Source of the DNA: Rhizomys pruinosus
Lineage: Eukaryota > Chordata > Mammalia > Rodentia > Spalacidae
Assembly (NCBI GenBank): GCA_009823505.1
Contig: VZQC01004543.1
Coordinates: forward strand, 3,139,151 to 3,203,150
Reading direction: 5' to 3'
Length of the DNA stretch: 64,000 bases
The position numbers and the translations under genes were made by a program. Below, piece by piece: positions 20,790-31,807 of the stretch (position 1 is its first letter; the number at the start of each line of letters is the position of its first letter). The notes under the pieces are model-generated. The model saw only the letters and a program-made list of their open reading frames with translations. It was not told the DNA's origin and searched no databases.

Positions 20790-21990
20790 ATCCTCATAGG
20801 TGAGAAACTTTTAAAATGGATTCAGGAGAAGTGTTGAGGTTAATTTGATTGGAGATCAGGTGCTGGAGATCATGAGAGCTTCTTGGGGAAGGGAGATGGA
20901 TGAGAAGAAGAAAGTCATGCTGACTACAGGTCAGGAAAGCAGGTAGGGGCTTCTGGGGAGGGCATAAGTGACACTAAGACCCCAGTCATCCTCCCGTCTT
21001 CTGATCCCCATCAAGGCTTCAGATCCGTCATGTTTCTTTTTGCCCTCTGACTCCTGAGGTCGTAGAACAGAATGTTCTCCTTATCACAAGGTCTTGGCCT
21101 TGTCCAGTCAGGGTGGCACCTGCTGTCTTCCCCAGAGAATCTCATCAGCCACTGACAAGCCATCTGCAAAGGGTCCTGAGGACTCACCATGGATTTCCAA
21201 ATCCTCAGGATGAACAATTAAGATACTTCCCCTTTCCTCAAAATCAGAGCATCACTAGGGGATAGGAGGTGGGACAGAAGCTGACTAAAGAAGGGCTGCA
21301 TACTCAATGACCTTCAAGGCTGCTCATCTATAACAAGCTACCTGACATAAGGACTGTAGAAACTGGGCCTACTACCAAACTGGCAGTGAGTGACTTTGTC
21401 TCTATGTTCTGAATGGAAGTTACTGGAAATTCCTACCAGCAATGCAGGTGTCACCTGGAGATGTTAGAAATGCAGTGTTCCAGACCCAGTGAGCATGGCT
21501 CCACTGCCTAACAAGACTCCAGGGGATTGGTGGCCAGATTAACATTTCACACACACGCACTAATGTGACAGAGCCTCTGGCCAAATATATTCTGGCTTTT
21601 CATGGGGAGGACACCAGAGAACTTAGATGGGGGGGTGAACCCAGTGTTCTTAAAGGCTGAACCATGTCTCCAGTGCCTTGATACCAAGGCCTTATCAAGC
21701 TCATGCTTGAAAACTCTACACCCAGCTTTCAGCTTCTCCACAGCTCATAGCTTGTGAACTTTGGGTTTGAACTGCAAACTGTCCTCATGATCAGCTCTCA
21801 GTGCTATCGAATAGCCAGTTTACTTTGGCCATCTTCATCCACTTCCACCTTAGCAGAGCGTCAGCAAGGACCTCAGGAGTCCTTGTCAGCAGGTCAGGGG
21901 TCCACTTCTTCACTTTTCTGTTTTCCACACTGAAGTTGCATTCTTCTAACTACAGCAGATAGGAGGTCCAAGGTCATATGCCAGGAAAGG
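20790..21990 (+). repeat. Block A, copy 3 (forward)
   Basis: The reverse complement matches 58,963-60,170 and 55,640-56,645, and the sequence matches 5,975-6,800 forward. Landmarks are catgttctttttgccct, cctgaggactcaccatgg, gcagtgagtgactttgtc and ctcatgatcagctctcagtg. It joins directly to LTR G. Confidence 0.8.
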
Positions 21991-21996
21991 AGAAAG

Positions 21997-22418
21997 TGCC
22001 AGAGGCTGGGAGGTTGAAGAGATTGTTAGAGGCCTCCAATACTTTATCCCCAGCACCCAGGTGTACATCAGAACACATGAGCTTCATGTAAGCAGGCACA
22101 GACATCAGCAAGACAGTATCTGTACACAGAACTGCACACAGGCAGGCACATAGACCTGCAGGCAGAAACACAGACAGGTGAGGTGAAGGCTGAGGCCTCT
22201 GAGGTCAAGCCATGTTTATACAGACTCTCACAAAAGCAGCACTCTGTCAAAGATAATTCTATGACAGATTCCATCACTGTTTATTTTGGAGTCTCCAGAG
22301 ATTTCAAGTCAGCCATTTTGGATGTCTAATGTCAGCCATGTTGGCCCATGCTAGATACTCATGTCAGCACCTCGCTGTCTAAACACAAACTGTCCCTTAT
22401 GGCCTTTCGTTTCTGACA
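21997..22418 (-). mobile_element. LTR G, copy 1
   Basis: On the minus strand the 422 bases begin tgtcagaaacgaaaggcc and end cccagcctctggca, with tgtataaacatgg (TATA-like) and ggggataaagtattgg (poly-A-signal-like) in LTR order. Near copies are at 24,940-25,367 and 58,539-58,962. TG...CA ends and the signal order support a solo LTR. The family is not identified and no clear target-site duplication is seen. Confidence 0.6.
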
Positions 22419-22617
22419 CCTTCATCAGTGGAGTCTTCCATAGACACCAAGTTAATCGTGATGTGTCTAAGAGTTAAATTTTATTAAATTAAAAGTGAAA
22501 GGCAGTCTTTGTACCAAGAACTCAGGGTCCATTGCCAAATGAGACATGTGAATTGAGTCAATGTAGATGTCCCCTCCTTGAAAGAATGTTTTAGTGAGTT
22601 AGATGTAGAGAATCCAA
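22419..22617 (+). repeat. Block C segment (forward)
   Basis: ccaagttaatcgtgatgtgt, agagttaaattttattaaat, attgccaaatgagacatgtg and ttttagtgagttagatgtag match 25,368-25,564 and 35,225-35,430. It is joined to LTR G on the left and to a purine tract on the right. Confidence 0.8.
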
Positions 22618-22731
22618 ACAACTGGAAGGAAGGAAGGAAGGAAGGAAATAAGGAAGGTAGGAAGGGGAAGAGAGAGAAAGGAAAGAAGGAAAAAAGGAAA
22701 GAAGGAAAGGAAAGGAAAGGAAAGAAAGAAA

Positions 22732-22792
<61 letters not shown>

Positions 22793-22800
22793 GAAAAGAA
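22618..22800. repeat. Purine tract (GGAA then GAAA)
   Basis: About 180 bases of almost pure A/G, starting with GGAA units and ending with about 15 GAAA units. The identical tract, in reverse, is at 58,155-58,338. Confidence 0.95.
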
Positions 22801-23399
22801 AGCAAGCCAGGCCTCTGAAGCTTTGCACTCTAGCGTCAGCTCCCAGGAGAAGCCGCTAGTGGCTCCTTCTCCCCATCCCCCCACTGGTTCTGCAGGTGTG
22901 CCAAGACAGTCATAATCACACAGCCATGTTCTTCCCAACAGGATTCACAACAGCTGAAAGCTGTGACAACAGGCCAGCTTGCTTCCCTCTAAAAAGGGTT
23001 ACACAGCCACGGGCACTCCTAAGCCTTAAAATGGAAGTTTCCACCGCCAGTATACAATCCCCCGAGGAGGACACAAAATGCCAGGGCTTCGGAGGCCACT
23101 GTATGTGCCACTGCCAGTCAGGTTTCCATCCAGCAGCTCCACAAGACACCAAGGACACTGGGGTGATGCTGGTGGCATTCATCCCTGCAGGACGACCTCT
23201 GACAGACCTTGGGAAAGACAGTAGGAGGCCTGACCATTTGGTATCAGAGCTTCTACCCAGTGGTCAGTGCATGAGCAGACAATCACAGTGACTGCCACAG
23301 ACAGGAAGGGCTGCTGGTCCACCCAGATGTGGGGCTCTGAGTCTGCTACAGATGTCTGTGGATGAGAGAGCTCTCTAGGCTGTCCTTGTGGTGACAGCC
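22801..23399 (+). repeat. Unclassified sequence shared by both arms
   Basis: Identical or nearly identical to 57,560-58,155 in reverse. The first 100 bases also resemble 50,110-50,215 reversed (agctttgcactctagcgtca, ccacctggttctgcagg-like). An 88-codon open frame on the minus strand is preserved in both arms, but the arms are too similar for this to be evidence of selection. It has no domain I know. Possibly ERV-internal. Confidence 0.5.
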
Positions 23400-24130
23400 A
23401 GGTTCCAGAAGAGCTTGGATGAACACGGAGGATGTTGGGAACGCCTCTGTCCTGAACAAACATCCTCAGAATATGGGGTCTGCTCCACAGTGGGGATTCC
23501 ATGCCTGTACTGTAAACTGGTCAGAAGCCCACGATTAAGGAGATCACAGGCCCTAGTGGGAAACCTGCCGTGGTTTTGCAACTCGCTGTGCTGTCAAACT
23601 GCATTCTAAATATTTACATTCGTATCCACAGATTTGTCCAGCTCACAACTCTGGTCAGAGATGCTTCTTTTTGCAGTAGATGGTAATTAAAGCAGAGACT
23701 CACAATCAGTCAAGTGCCAAGTATAAGTAATACTGAGGGCTCAACCTTCCCTCGTCCAAGGCTCAAAGAACTTTGAGGAAGAGAGGGCAGACAGAATGTA
23801 AGAGCCTGTGGCTAAGCGGGAGAGCTGGGAAATGCTGAGTTCTGGACAGGTTCTGGCTGTCCACACATCAACTCAGAGCAGCTGTGGTTACCTGCATACG
23901 ATCAAGCCAGTCATAATTGCAGCATGGATGGGAGAATGGACCCAGAGGTACAATGTCTATCAAAGGAAGTATTCTCAGCTGCTGGCTGCTGAGGGAGGCA
24001 GAGTCAGCATTCTTTGGAGATGTGGCTGCTGGTAGGTTGATGGCTCAGTGGATGGCCACAAAACTATCTATAGGAATAGGAACAGAAAAAGAAGGAATAG
24101 GAACAGCATTAATAAGACTCAGGGGTTATT
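23400..24130 (+). repeat. Block B, forward copy
   Basis: Near-identical to the reverse of 56,790-57,480 and very similar to 33,970-34,700. It ends actcaggggttattaataac and an A run. Relative to the other copies it lacks 27 bases near 23,456. Confidence 0.85.
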
Positions 24131-24159
24131 AATAACATTTAAAAAAAAATCAGGACAAT

Positions 24160-24322
24160 GCTGGGCGTGGTGGCACACGCCTTTAATCCTAGCACTTGGG
24201 AGGCAGAGGCAGGCAGATCTTTGTGAGTTCAAGGCCAGCCTGGTCTACAGAGTGAGTTCCAGGACAGCTGGGGCTACAGGGAGACCCTGTCTCGAAAAGA
24301 ACAACAAAAAAAAAAAAAAAAA
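24160..24322 (+). mobile_element. B1 SINE
   Basis: A young-looking B1 (ctgggcgtggtggcacacgc to ccctgtctcgaaaagaac, A-tail). It is shared with the inverted arm, where only its first two thirds remain (56,650-56,770). Confidence 0.96.
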
Positions 24323-24377
24323 GTAATTTAGAAGAAGGAACCTTTTCAAGGTAAGTCAGTTGAATGAGGTTGTGCTT

Positions 24378-24550
24378 AAAAGTTCAGTTTCCTGGGGCTG
24401 GAGAGAGGACCAGCACCCACATGGACGGCTAAGAACCGTCTGTAACTCCAATTCCAGGAGACCTCTTATGACCCTCTTATGAACCTCTTATGACCTCCGC
24501 GGCATTGCATGACACGGGTGCACAAACCTACATGCAGACAGTACATTCAT

Positions 24551-24581
<31 letters not shown>

Positions 24582-24591
24582 TTCAGTTTCC
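24378..24591 (+). mobile_element. B2 SINE with internal deletion and 15-bp target-site duplication
   Basis: The tRNA-related part is mostly deleted (ctggagagaggaccagcaccc), then the B2 body and an (AC)n tail. aaaagttcagtttcc flanks it perfectly at 24,378-24,392 and 24,577-24,591. Inside, cctcttatga occurs three times in a row. Confidence 0.94.
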
Positions 24592-24740
24592 CTAAACGCA
24601 CAAAGCTTCAATAAAAAATTGGCTTTGAAAAAAAACAAAACAAGTTGTTTCCCTGAAATTGAAGAGATAATGTTTCCCAAGTCTTTTTCTTTCTTAAAAA
24701 ATGTGTTTACCCAGGGTAAAAAAGGGCAGCCGAAGAGACA

Positions 24741-24905
24741 GCACTCATTTGTGGGTTCTAGGAACCGAACCTTTTACGTTTTGGCTGTTAGCCTTAGCCT
24801 TTAAGGGCCAATCCTAGCACTCATTTGTGGGTACTGGGAACCGAACCTTTTACGTTTTGGTTGGTAGCCTTAGCCTTTAACGGCCATGCTATCTCTCAGG
24901 CCCAG
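24741..24905 (-). repeat. Tandemly duplicated tRNA-like SINE piece
   Basis: Two about 77-base copies of gcactcatttgtgggt...ggaaccgaaccttttacg lie head to tail. In reverse the second reads gagagatagcatggccgtta and ggttcggttcccagtaccc, a tRNA-derived SINE head with a recognisable B box. It is ID- or B4-like. Confidence 0.65.
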
Positions 24906-24939
24906 GTAACAGCGGCGATTTAGACCTACATAAGTGTCA

Positions 24940-25367
24940 GCCAGAGGCTGGGAAGTTGAAGAGATTATGAGAGGAGCCTCCCACACTTCACACGAACTTT
25001 ATTCCCAGCACCCAGGTGTACATCAGAACACATGAGCTTCATGGAAGCAGGCACAAACATCAGCAAGACACTATCTGGACACAGAGCTGCACACAGGCAG
25101 GCACATTGACCTGCAGGCAGAAACACAGACAGGTGAGCTGAAGGCTGAAGCCTCTGAGGTCCAGCCATGTTTATACAGACTCTCACAAAAGCAGCGCTCT
25201 GTCAAAGATACTTCTGTGACAGACACTGTTTATTTTGGAGTCTCCAGAGATTTCAAGTCAGCCATTTTGGATGTCTAGTGTCAGCCATCTTGGCACATGC
25301 CAGATACTCATGTCAGCACCTTGATGTCTAAACACAAACTGTCCCTTATGGCCTTTTGTTTCTGACA
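24940..25367 (-). mobile_element. LTR G, copy 2
   Basis: About 90 percent similar by eye to 21,997-22,418, same orientation and the same neighbour on the right (block C). TATA-like and poly-A-like signals are preserved. The edge here reads gtgtcagccagaggctgg. Confidence 0.6.
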
Positions 25368-25564
25368 CCTTCATCAGTGGAGTCTTCCATTGACACCAAG
25401 ATAATCGTGATGTGTCTGAGAGTTCAATTTTATTAAATTAAAAGTGACAGTCTTCGTACCAAGAACTCAGTGTCCATTGCCAAATAAGACATGTGAACTG
25501 AGTCAATGTACATGTCCCTTCCTTGAAAGAGTGTTTTAGTGAGTTGGATGTAGAGAATCCAAAC
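25368..25564 (+). repeat. Block C segment (forward)
   Basis: Corresponds to 22,419-22,617, base for base in most places. It ends at gaatccaaacaaccag where the purine tract begins. Confidence 0.8.
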
Positions 25565-25744
25565 AACCAGAAAGAAAGAGAGAAAGAGAGAGAAAGGAAG
25601 GAAGAAGAAAGGGAGGAAGGGAGGGAGGGAGGGAGGGAGGGAGGGAGGAAGGAAGGAAGGAAGGAAGGAAGGAAGGAAGGAAGGAAGGAAGGAAGGAAGG
25701 AAGGAAGGAAGGAAGGAAGGAAGGAAGGAAGGAAGGAAGGAAGG
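25565..25744. repeat. Purine tract with about 26 GGAA units
   Basis: AAAG/GAGA at the start, then GGGA, then a pure GGAA array at about 25,640-25,744. It separates forward block C (left) from reverse block C (right). GGAA arrays of this length can bind ETS-type factors in other mammals. Confidence 0.95.
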
Positions 25745-26480
25745 ACCATAGGTGAGCACATCTGTGTTGGTTCCTGTGTGGGTTTGCGATTTGTCCGTGT
25801 GCGACCGGCAGAGGGCGGGCGGCGCAAGTCCAGGAAATAGGGCTTGAAGGGGAGGGGCTGCGTCTTGGGGACCCAGTTCCCTCCAGGGACTGAGCAGTGG
25901 AGAGTAGACAGAAGGTGTGTGTGCACCCAGGCCAAGGAGTGTGGGTTTGGAAAGAGATAGGCAGTGTTAGGTGGTGTAGGTGGGGTGGAGCGTTCGAAAC
26001 TTCCGCTGAGACCCGTAAAGGCAGAAAAAACGTTTTTCTATGCCACGTGCATCATTAACAAATAGTTTCAAGTAGGTCTCTGGTAGATGTTACTCTTGCC
26101 AGTGTTGGTGGTGCACACTGGTAGGGTTTGCTACAGGAGGCAGAGGCAGGAGGATCTGGAGTTTGAGGCCAACCTGGACCACACATTTTCTGCCCCCTGC
26201 TAAAATGTGAATTTGATGTTTCTTCTCACGTTTTTTATCTTCTCTCCTGTCCTCCCCTCCACTCCCCTATTCTTTTCTCTTTTCTCTTTTTTCTTTTCTT
26301 GAGAAGAAATCTAGGAAATGTTCCCTAGATCTGCCAGAATCCTACACAGGCCTCATGGGTTTTGCTCTGTGCTTGTCTAGTCACTTCACATGAAGGCCTG
26401 GATCATCCTCCATATACTTGATGGTGGGTCTTTTCTCTTTCCTCCCTCTAGTTCTCCTACTTGTCCTGCTCCTCCACTTT
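25745..26480 (-). repeat. Block C, reverse copy
   Basis: Contains gcgaccggcagagggcgggc, a half-B1 (26,105-26,190), cctcatgggttttgctctgtgc and cttcacatgaaggcctgg, all in the order and orientation of 47,220-48,560 and 2,875-4,200, with its internal tract replaced by a short CT-rich patch. Confidence 0.7.
25805..25818 (+). promoter_or_regulatory. CTCF-like motif in block C
   Basis: ccggcagagggcgg at the homologous block C position of 2,887-2,900. A good but not perfect match to the CTCF core. Confidence 0.45.
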
Positions 26481-26489
26481 TTTGGGAGG

Positions 26490-26625
26490 GGGGCTTTTGA
26501 GACAGGGTCTTCCTGTAGCACCAGCTGGCCTGGAACTTGCTATGTAGACCAGGCTGGCCTCAATCTTGCAGACATCTCCCTGCCTCTGCCTTCCAAGGCA
26601 TGGGCCACTGTTACCAGAACAGGCC
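26490..26625 (-). mobile_element. B1 SINE
   Basis: A reverse B1 (ttttgagacagggtcttcct, gtagaccaggctggcctcaa), with its 5' end degraded at the right-hand side. Confidence 0.9.
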
Positions 26626-26724
26626 TCTGGGACCCAGCAGTCTGAGGGCCAGCTCAGGAGGTACCCTACCCCATCCATCACAGGGCCCTGATGGTTGGGG
26701 CACCATCTTGGATTTCAGTCAATG

Positions 26725-26863
26725 CTTTTTTTTTTTTTTTAGTCTCCCTGTAGCCCCGGCTGTCCTGGAACTCACTCTGTAGAGCCTGGCCTTGAACTCT
26801 CAAAGATCTGCCTGCCTCTGCCTCCCGAGTGCTAGGATTAAAGGCGTGCGCCACCACGCCCGG
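26725..26863 (-). mobile_element. B1 SINE
   Basis: A T-run followed by a reverse B1 missing the tgagacagg segment. It ends ggcgtgcgccaccacgcccg, close to a consensus 5' end. Confidence 0.93.
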
Positions 26864-26942
26864 CATGAATCCATTTTAAATGCTTGATTCTTTTTTTTTT
26901 TTTTTTTTTACTTTCTTTTGTTCTGTAACTAGAACACTGTCA

Positions 26943-27153
26943 TGAAACCATTTTTTTTTAATGTGTATGAGTGTACTGTCTGAATGTAGGTTGGTGCACC
27001 CATGTCGTGCAATGCCGCAGAGGTCAGAAGAAGGCATCAGATTCTCCTGGAACCGGAGTTAGACTGTTCTTAGCCGCCACGTGGGTGCTGGGAATCTAAC
27101 CCAGGTCCTCTGCTAGAGCAGTCGGCGCTTTTAACCACTGAAACCATTTTTAT
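26943..27153 (-). mobile_element. B2 SINE with target-site duplication
   Basis: A reverse B2 (gtgtatgagtgtactgtctg, cgtgcaatgccgcagaggtc, ggcgcttttaac) lacking the final head bases. tgaaaccattttt flanks it on both sides. Confidence 0.92.
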
Positions 27154-28845
27154 GTTGGTCCATGTGATATGGCAGTCTGAATCTGCAGTCTTGGATATGG
27201 TCACTCATATTGGTTCAAGAATAAACTACCTTTTTCCCTTTGAGGTGAGAGCTCTGTTTTGCATGGCAGAGGGTACTAAGGACCTCCATCTCACTCTGTA
27301 CATCTCTCTCCATAGTGACTCTGCCTCCTAGAGACCCTGTCTCTGTCCTCCTCAGCAGACAGAATCCATTGACCTGGGCTTGCCTGTCCTTGTCTTGAAG
27401 GATCACTGAGAACTCAGAAGACAGCTGTGGCAGTGTGGACTCAGCTATCCTGGCCCCAGAGGGCCAATGCTGAACTGTGTGGTGCTCAGGGCTTGAAAAA
27501 GAAGGTTGAATACATCCCTTCATTCTTTTCTGATTTTATTTTATTTATTTATTTATTTAATTTTTTTTTGTCTTTTCGAGACAGGTTTTTAAAGAAATTT
27601 CTGCAGGACAGTAAAAAGCTGGTTCCTATCATTCTATCTCTGCAGAAGACAAAGTGTGTGAAGTCGCTGTTTCTAAATTAAGGCAGCTTGCCTTTTCAGA
27701 TCTAAAGCTTTTTTCTCAGTTTCATTATGTTTTTAGTTCACTTAATTTAGTGTCGCAGTTTCTCTCTATGGGGAGTGACCATGGATAAGGCTGCGATTTT
27801 GAACCAGTGTGACTAGCTGGCCAGCCATTCCTGAAAGGTTCACTGCTTGACAAAGTTCCAGTGACCTGACTCAGTTGGTTGAAGTCTCCTATCCAGCTGA
27901 CCTGGATTTTTTAATAATTCTATTTATCATATTAATTCTCATTTTTCTGGCCTGCTTGACTTTCGGCTTTCTAGCAATTTGGGTACGTGCTTCTGCCCCA
28001 AGGAGTGGAACTGACACTTTTGCTTTTTCTAGAAATGAGTACTTTGTGAGAAATAATGGCACTGTGTACACAACTTAAAAGCATGATACAGTAGCAATTA
28101 AGAACTCTACAGAAACTTGTTTCATGCACAGATTGCCCAAGTAGAGAAAGGAATTTTGATCGCATGGTCAGGTTTAAACTAAAAAGAGGATTGTAGAGCA
28201 AAGTGAAACTAAGTCCAGTGAGGCCTTGGGTTCTAGTGATCTGACCTAAAGATTAATAGTCTTTAGAAAATCACCTTAGCAGAAAGTGTAAAAAACAGAA
28301 ACTGAGGAAAACAATGAGAATAAAAACAAGATATGAATCAAAGCTACATCAGCCACAAAATGGTCGAGCAAACAAGGAACTAAAGTAAAAAAAAGTAAAG
28401 TTCTCTATTGTTAAAGCTTTAAAGCTCATTTTTTAAAGCTCATTTTTTACACTGTCTAGCACCTATATAACCACAAAGCATAAAGAGTGAAGTCCTCAGA
28501 GTTAAAAGTTACTATTAACTTTGCTTTGCTGCAAAACTGCTAAACTGGTTAGCTGAATGGTTGTACTATTATTGTTTAAGTTTCCTGATGTCTCAACTAA
28601 ATGGTTGTATCATTATTGATTGTTTTACTGTTTTTGATGTTAAGAATGATTTCGGGTGTGAATTTTCTGAAAAGTATTTACAGGGAAGTTGGGTAAGCTT
28701 GCATAACCTGTATAGTTTTAGGGTATATAAAAATAAACATTGGTACCTGAGGGGCAGAGAAGAGAGAAAAGAAATTGGCAGAGTTGCAAACCCAAAAGGC
28801 CCTCTACACTGGATCAGAGAAGGCAAATGGATGCTCTCTGTAATC
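27154..28845. other. Unique AT-rich stretch, no recognised feature
   Basis: About 1.7 kb, the longest stretch here with neither SINE nor block homology, except a 25-base B1 stub near 27,568-27,590 (gtcttttcgagacagg). A 67-codon frame at 27,875 with a hydrophobic run (LIILFIILILIFLACLTFGF) looks membrane-like, but it has no family match, no context and no second copy. I leave it as non-coding. Confidence 0.5.
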
Positions 28846-29002
28846 CTGAGGCATGGTGGTGCACGCCTTTAATCCCAGCACTCTGGAGGTAGAGGCAGGC
28901 AGATCACTGTGAGTTTAAGGCCAGCCTGGTCTACAGAGGGAGCTCCAGGACAGCTGGGACTAAAGGGAGACCCTGTCTCAAAAAAGACGAGAGACAGAGA
29001 GA

Positions 29003-29066
<64 letters not shown>
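28846..29066 (+). mobile_element. B1 SINE followed by (GA)n
   Basis: A B1 from gcatggtggtgcacgcctt to ccctgtctcaaaaaagacg, with its tail expanded into a GA microsatellite (28,990-29,066). Confidence 0.94.
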
Positions 29067-29068
<2 letters not shown>

Positions 29069-29620
29069 AACCCTAGAGGTCCTCTGCACAGGAGCAGGGA
29101 AGATAGATGCTCCTCAGGTCACGAAAAGAAAGAGATTCTGTGTCTTCTTTGATTAATTTCTTTGCTGCCTTTGCAACCCACCCACTTCAGGAATTGGATC
29201 TGCTGGAGCTGGACTCTGACAACTAGCTTGCCAACAAATAGCTGCAAATTACAGAAAGCTTCTTTTTTTAAACTCCTCTCCCAGAGGTCTGAACTGTCAA
29301 GCTTCCTCTAAGCATGAAGATGACCCTGCAGAGGCCATGTTAAAGGCAGAGCTCACCACCCCAGCCAACCCTCAGGAGGGAGAGACTGACATGCATTTAA
29401 TGAAATTTGACTCAAAGGGAGAGGGCTGAGGAGCTTCAGAGGGAACCATGAACCAGCTGACTCTCAGGCATGTTTAAATGTCACACTGTGTCTCTGCAGA
29501 GAGGAGGGTGGCAGTGTAGATATGCATTGTCACTTCAAATGATGCTGTTATGGTTTATGTCATTTAAATATTCCTTGGGAAGACAAGTGATCACTGAATT
29601 AGATTAGAAGAGCATAAGGT
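29067..29620. other. No recognised feature
   Basis: About 550 bases without repeat or coding signature. Confidence 0.5.
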
Positions 29621-29781
29621 GGCCGGGCGTGGTGGCGCATACCTTCAGTCCTAGCACTTGGGAGGCCGAGGCAGGCGGATCTTTGTGAGTTCAAGGCTAG
29701 CCTAGCCTACAGAGGGAGTACCAGGACAGCCGGGGCCACAGGGAGACCCTGTTTCGAAAAGACCAAAAGAGAAAAAAAAAA
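29621..29781 (+). mobile_element. B1 SINE
   Basis: A near-consensus start (ggccgggcgtggtggcgcat) through agggagaccctgtttcgaaa with an A-rich tail. Confidence 0.95.
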
Positions 29782-29829
29782 GAAGTGAAGCAAAAGTTGT
29801 TTTCTTTGTACTTAGATTATTCTTTTTCT

Positions 29830-31490
29830 TTCTTTTTAAAATTTATTTAATTTATTATTTTTTATCAAATTAGACCCCATGTCCCCCCCTATCCCCCCCC
29901 CCACCAGAGCTCATGCATTCTGCCAAACATGTTTTTCATCTCTTCTCAGTCTTTCTCATATTCTCCATGTAGAAGTTGACTGTTTTGAGCAGATAGTTCA
30001 CTGTTTCAGTCAGTTCTTTGATGCAGTCCTCTTCTGTTTGTTGTTGTTGTTGATTCCAAATGCATCACTCCCAATACTTTGGACAAAAGCTCAAGGGCCA
30101 TGTACAAGAAATATTCAACTAGGTAATTGGCACTAGCAATCACAGATGAGGGATATCATTCGTCATTTCTTTTTTCTGGGACTGTGTTACTTCACTCAGC
30201 ATGATTTCCTCTAGCTCCAGCCATTTTCTGCAAGGCTCATGATGTCATCTTTCTTTACTGCTGCATAGAACTTCCATTGTGGTAGATATACCACATTTTC
30301 TCTATCCACTCATCAGTTGAGGGGCATTTGGGTTGGTTCCAGCTCCTTGCTATTGGAGGAGACTGAATAAATATGGCCATGCATGTATTTCTGTGGTGGG
30401 GTGTGTCTTGAGGGTACATGCCCAGGAGTGGTATGGCTGGGTCAGGTGTGGCATGTTCATTCAAATCTTCCAAGGATTTCTCCACACTGCTTTCCATAGT
30501 GGCTGCACAGTTTACATTCCCACACAGCAGTGGATGATGTTCCCCTTTCCCGCAACCTCTCCAGCACTTGGTATATTTGTTTTTCTTGATCCTAGCCAGC
30601 TTATTGGAGTAAGATGATATCTTAAAGTGGTTTTGATTTGCATTTCCTTAATGATTAGTGATGTTGAACACTTCTTAAGGTATTCTCAGCCATCTCTATT
30701 CCTCAACTTGTGAAGTCTCTGTTCAGCTCTTTGCCCATATATTAAGTGGAGTATTTGTTTTCTTTCTTCCTTTTTTTTTTGAGTAGTTTCTATATTCTGG
30801 ATCTAATGCTTTGTCAGATGTTTCTCTGTGTGAGGTTTCCTCCACTCTTTCAGATTTCCCTTCGATAACTAGAGTGTGCCATCTAGCATTGTTTTTGGTT
30901 CCCGGCCGCAGCATGTTTGTTTCTTTTCTGCGCACTGGTGTTTATGTAGGATTCTTTTTTTTTGTCTTTTTGGCTTTGCAGTGTTTGTGATGCGTCCTTG
31001 GAAGTTTGCTGCTGGTGGGTTTATGAACTGTTTCCTTCTATTTCGTGGACTTACTTCTGGGTGGACGTTTTTTTTTTTTAATTTTATTTAATTTCGTATG
31101 TGTACGAATGTAATGCCTACATGTACATAAGTGAACCCATATGTGCAATGCCTGAGGAGGTCAGATGAGGGTGTCAATTCCCCTGGAACTGGATTCTCCT
31201 GGAATTGGAGTTTTAGATGGTTCTCGCGCCATGTGGTGCTGGGGAACTGTCGATTTCCTTCACTTCTTTTGATTGTTTCTTTTGATGTACAGAAGCTTTT
31301 GAGTTTAATGAGGTCCCATTTGTCAATTGTCAACCTTAATTCTTGCGCAGCTGCTGTCTGATTTAGGAAGTCTTTTCCTACGCCTATGTCTTGTAGTCTG
31401 CTGCCCACTTCTATTGCCTTCAGAGTTTGGGGTTTCACGTTGAGGTCTTTGATCCATCTGGAGTTGAAGATTATTCTTTTTCTAGGTGTC
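29830..31490 (-). mobile_element. L1 ORF2 C-terminal fragment, broken
   Basis: The minus strand carries pieces of L1 ORF2 (the reverse-transcriptase/endonuclease protein of a non-LTR retrotransposon). Visible pieces are [19 protein letters not shown] near 31,250-31,350, LDPEYRNYSKK near 30,760-30,790, and PKCPSTDEWIEKMWYIY near 30,290-30,330. The order is right for ORF2, but there are frameshifts, a B2 insertion (31,069-31,246) and about 200 bases at 30,870-31,068 that do not look like L1. Its 3' part (29,830-30,150) is T- and C-rich. It is dead. Confidence 0.9.
31069..31246 (-). mobile_element. B2 SINE inside L1
   Basis: Reverse B2 with A-tail, gaatgtaatgcctacatgta and a duplicated ctggaactgg/ctggaattgg segment; it stops at gtggtgctgggg, so the tRNA head is missing. 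Confidence 0.9.
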
Positions 31491-31807
31491 TGACAATTTG
31501 TACCCTGTAAATTATATTAAGCTGTTAGATAGCATGCTCTTTATCTCACAGAGTAGGGGCAAACTCCAATAGCAACAGCTGTGTAATGTGCCTACCAAGG
31601 AATCGCCTCACAAAGCTGGGACTTGCAGCCTGTAGTGCCTGCCACCTTAGTAAAATAAAAAATATAGGGAGCAGGTATAAGAATGATTAAGATATTCTGT
31701 ATGAAATACACAAACATTGAATAAAAAATTTACACAACAAAATAAAACAAACAAACAACAAAAACCAAACCAAACCAACCGATCAACCAAACAAACAAGC
31801 AAAAACC
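31491..31807. other. No recognised feature, A-rich end
   Basis: About 320 bases; the last 70 are an imperfect (caaa)n run. No gene or family-level repeat is recognised. Confidence 0.45.

Larger units (their letters stand above)
22240..24276 (+). repeat. Left arm of near-identical inverted repeat
   Basis: Reverse complement of 56,650-58,718. Paired coordinates sum to 80,957 over 22.6-23.2 kb and to 80,930 near 24.05 kb, the difference being a 27-base segment present only on the right (near 57,470-57,500). Only a handful of substitutions are visible, and even the GAAA/GGAA microsatellite has the same length on both sides. The homology stops inside the B1 at 24,276. Confidence 0.9.

Noticed and set aside
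22916..23182. An 88-codon frame preserved identically in both inverted arms
   Set aside because: The arms are nearly identical everywhere, so preservation of the frame carries no information. No domain was recognised.
27875..28078. A 67-codon frame with a hydrophobic helix
   Set aside because: A single short frame in AT-rich DNA without family match, second copy or gene context. Chance is the simpler explanation.
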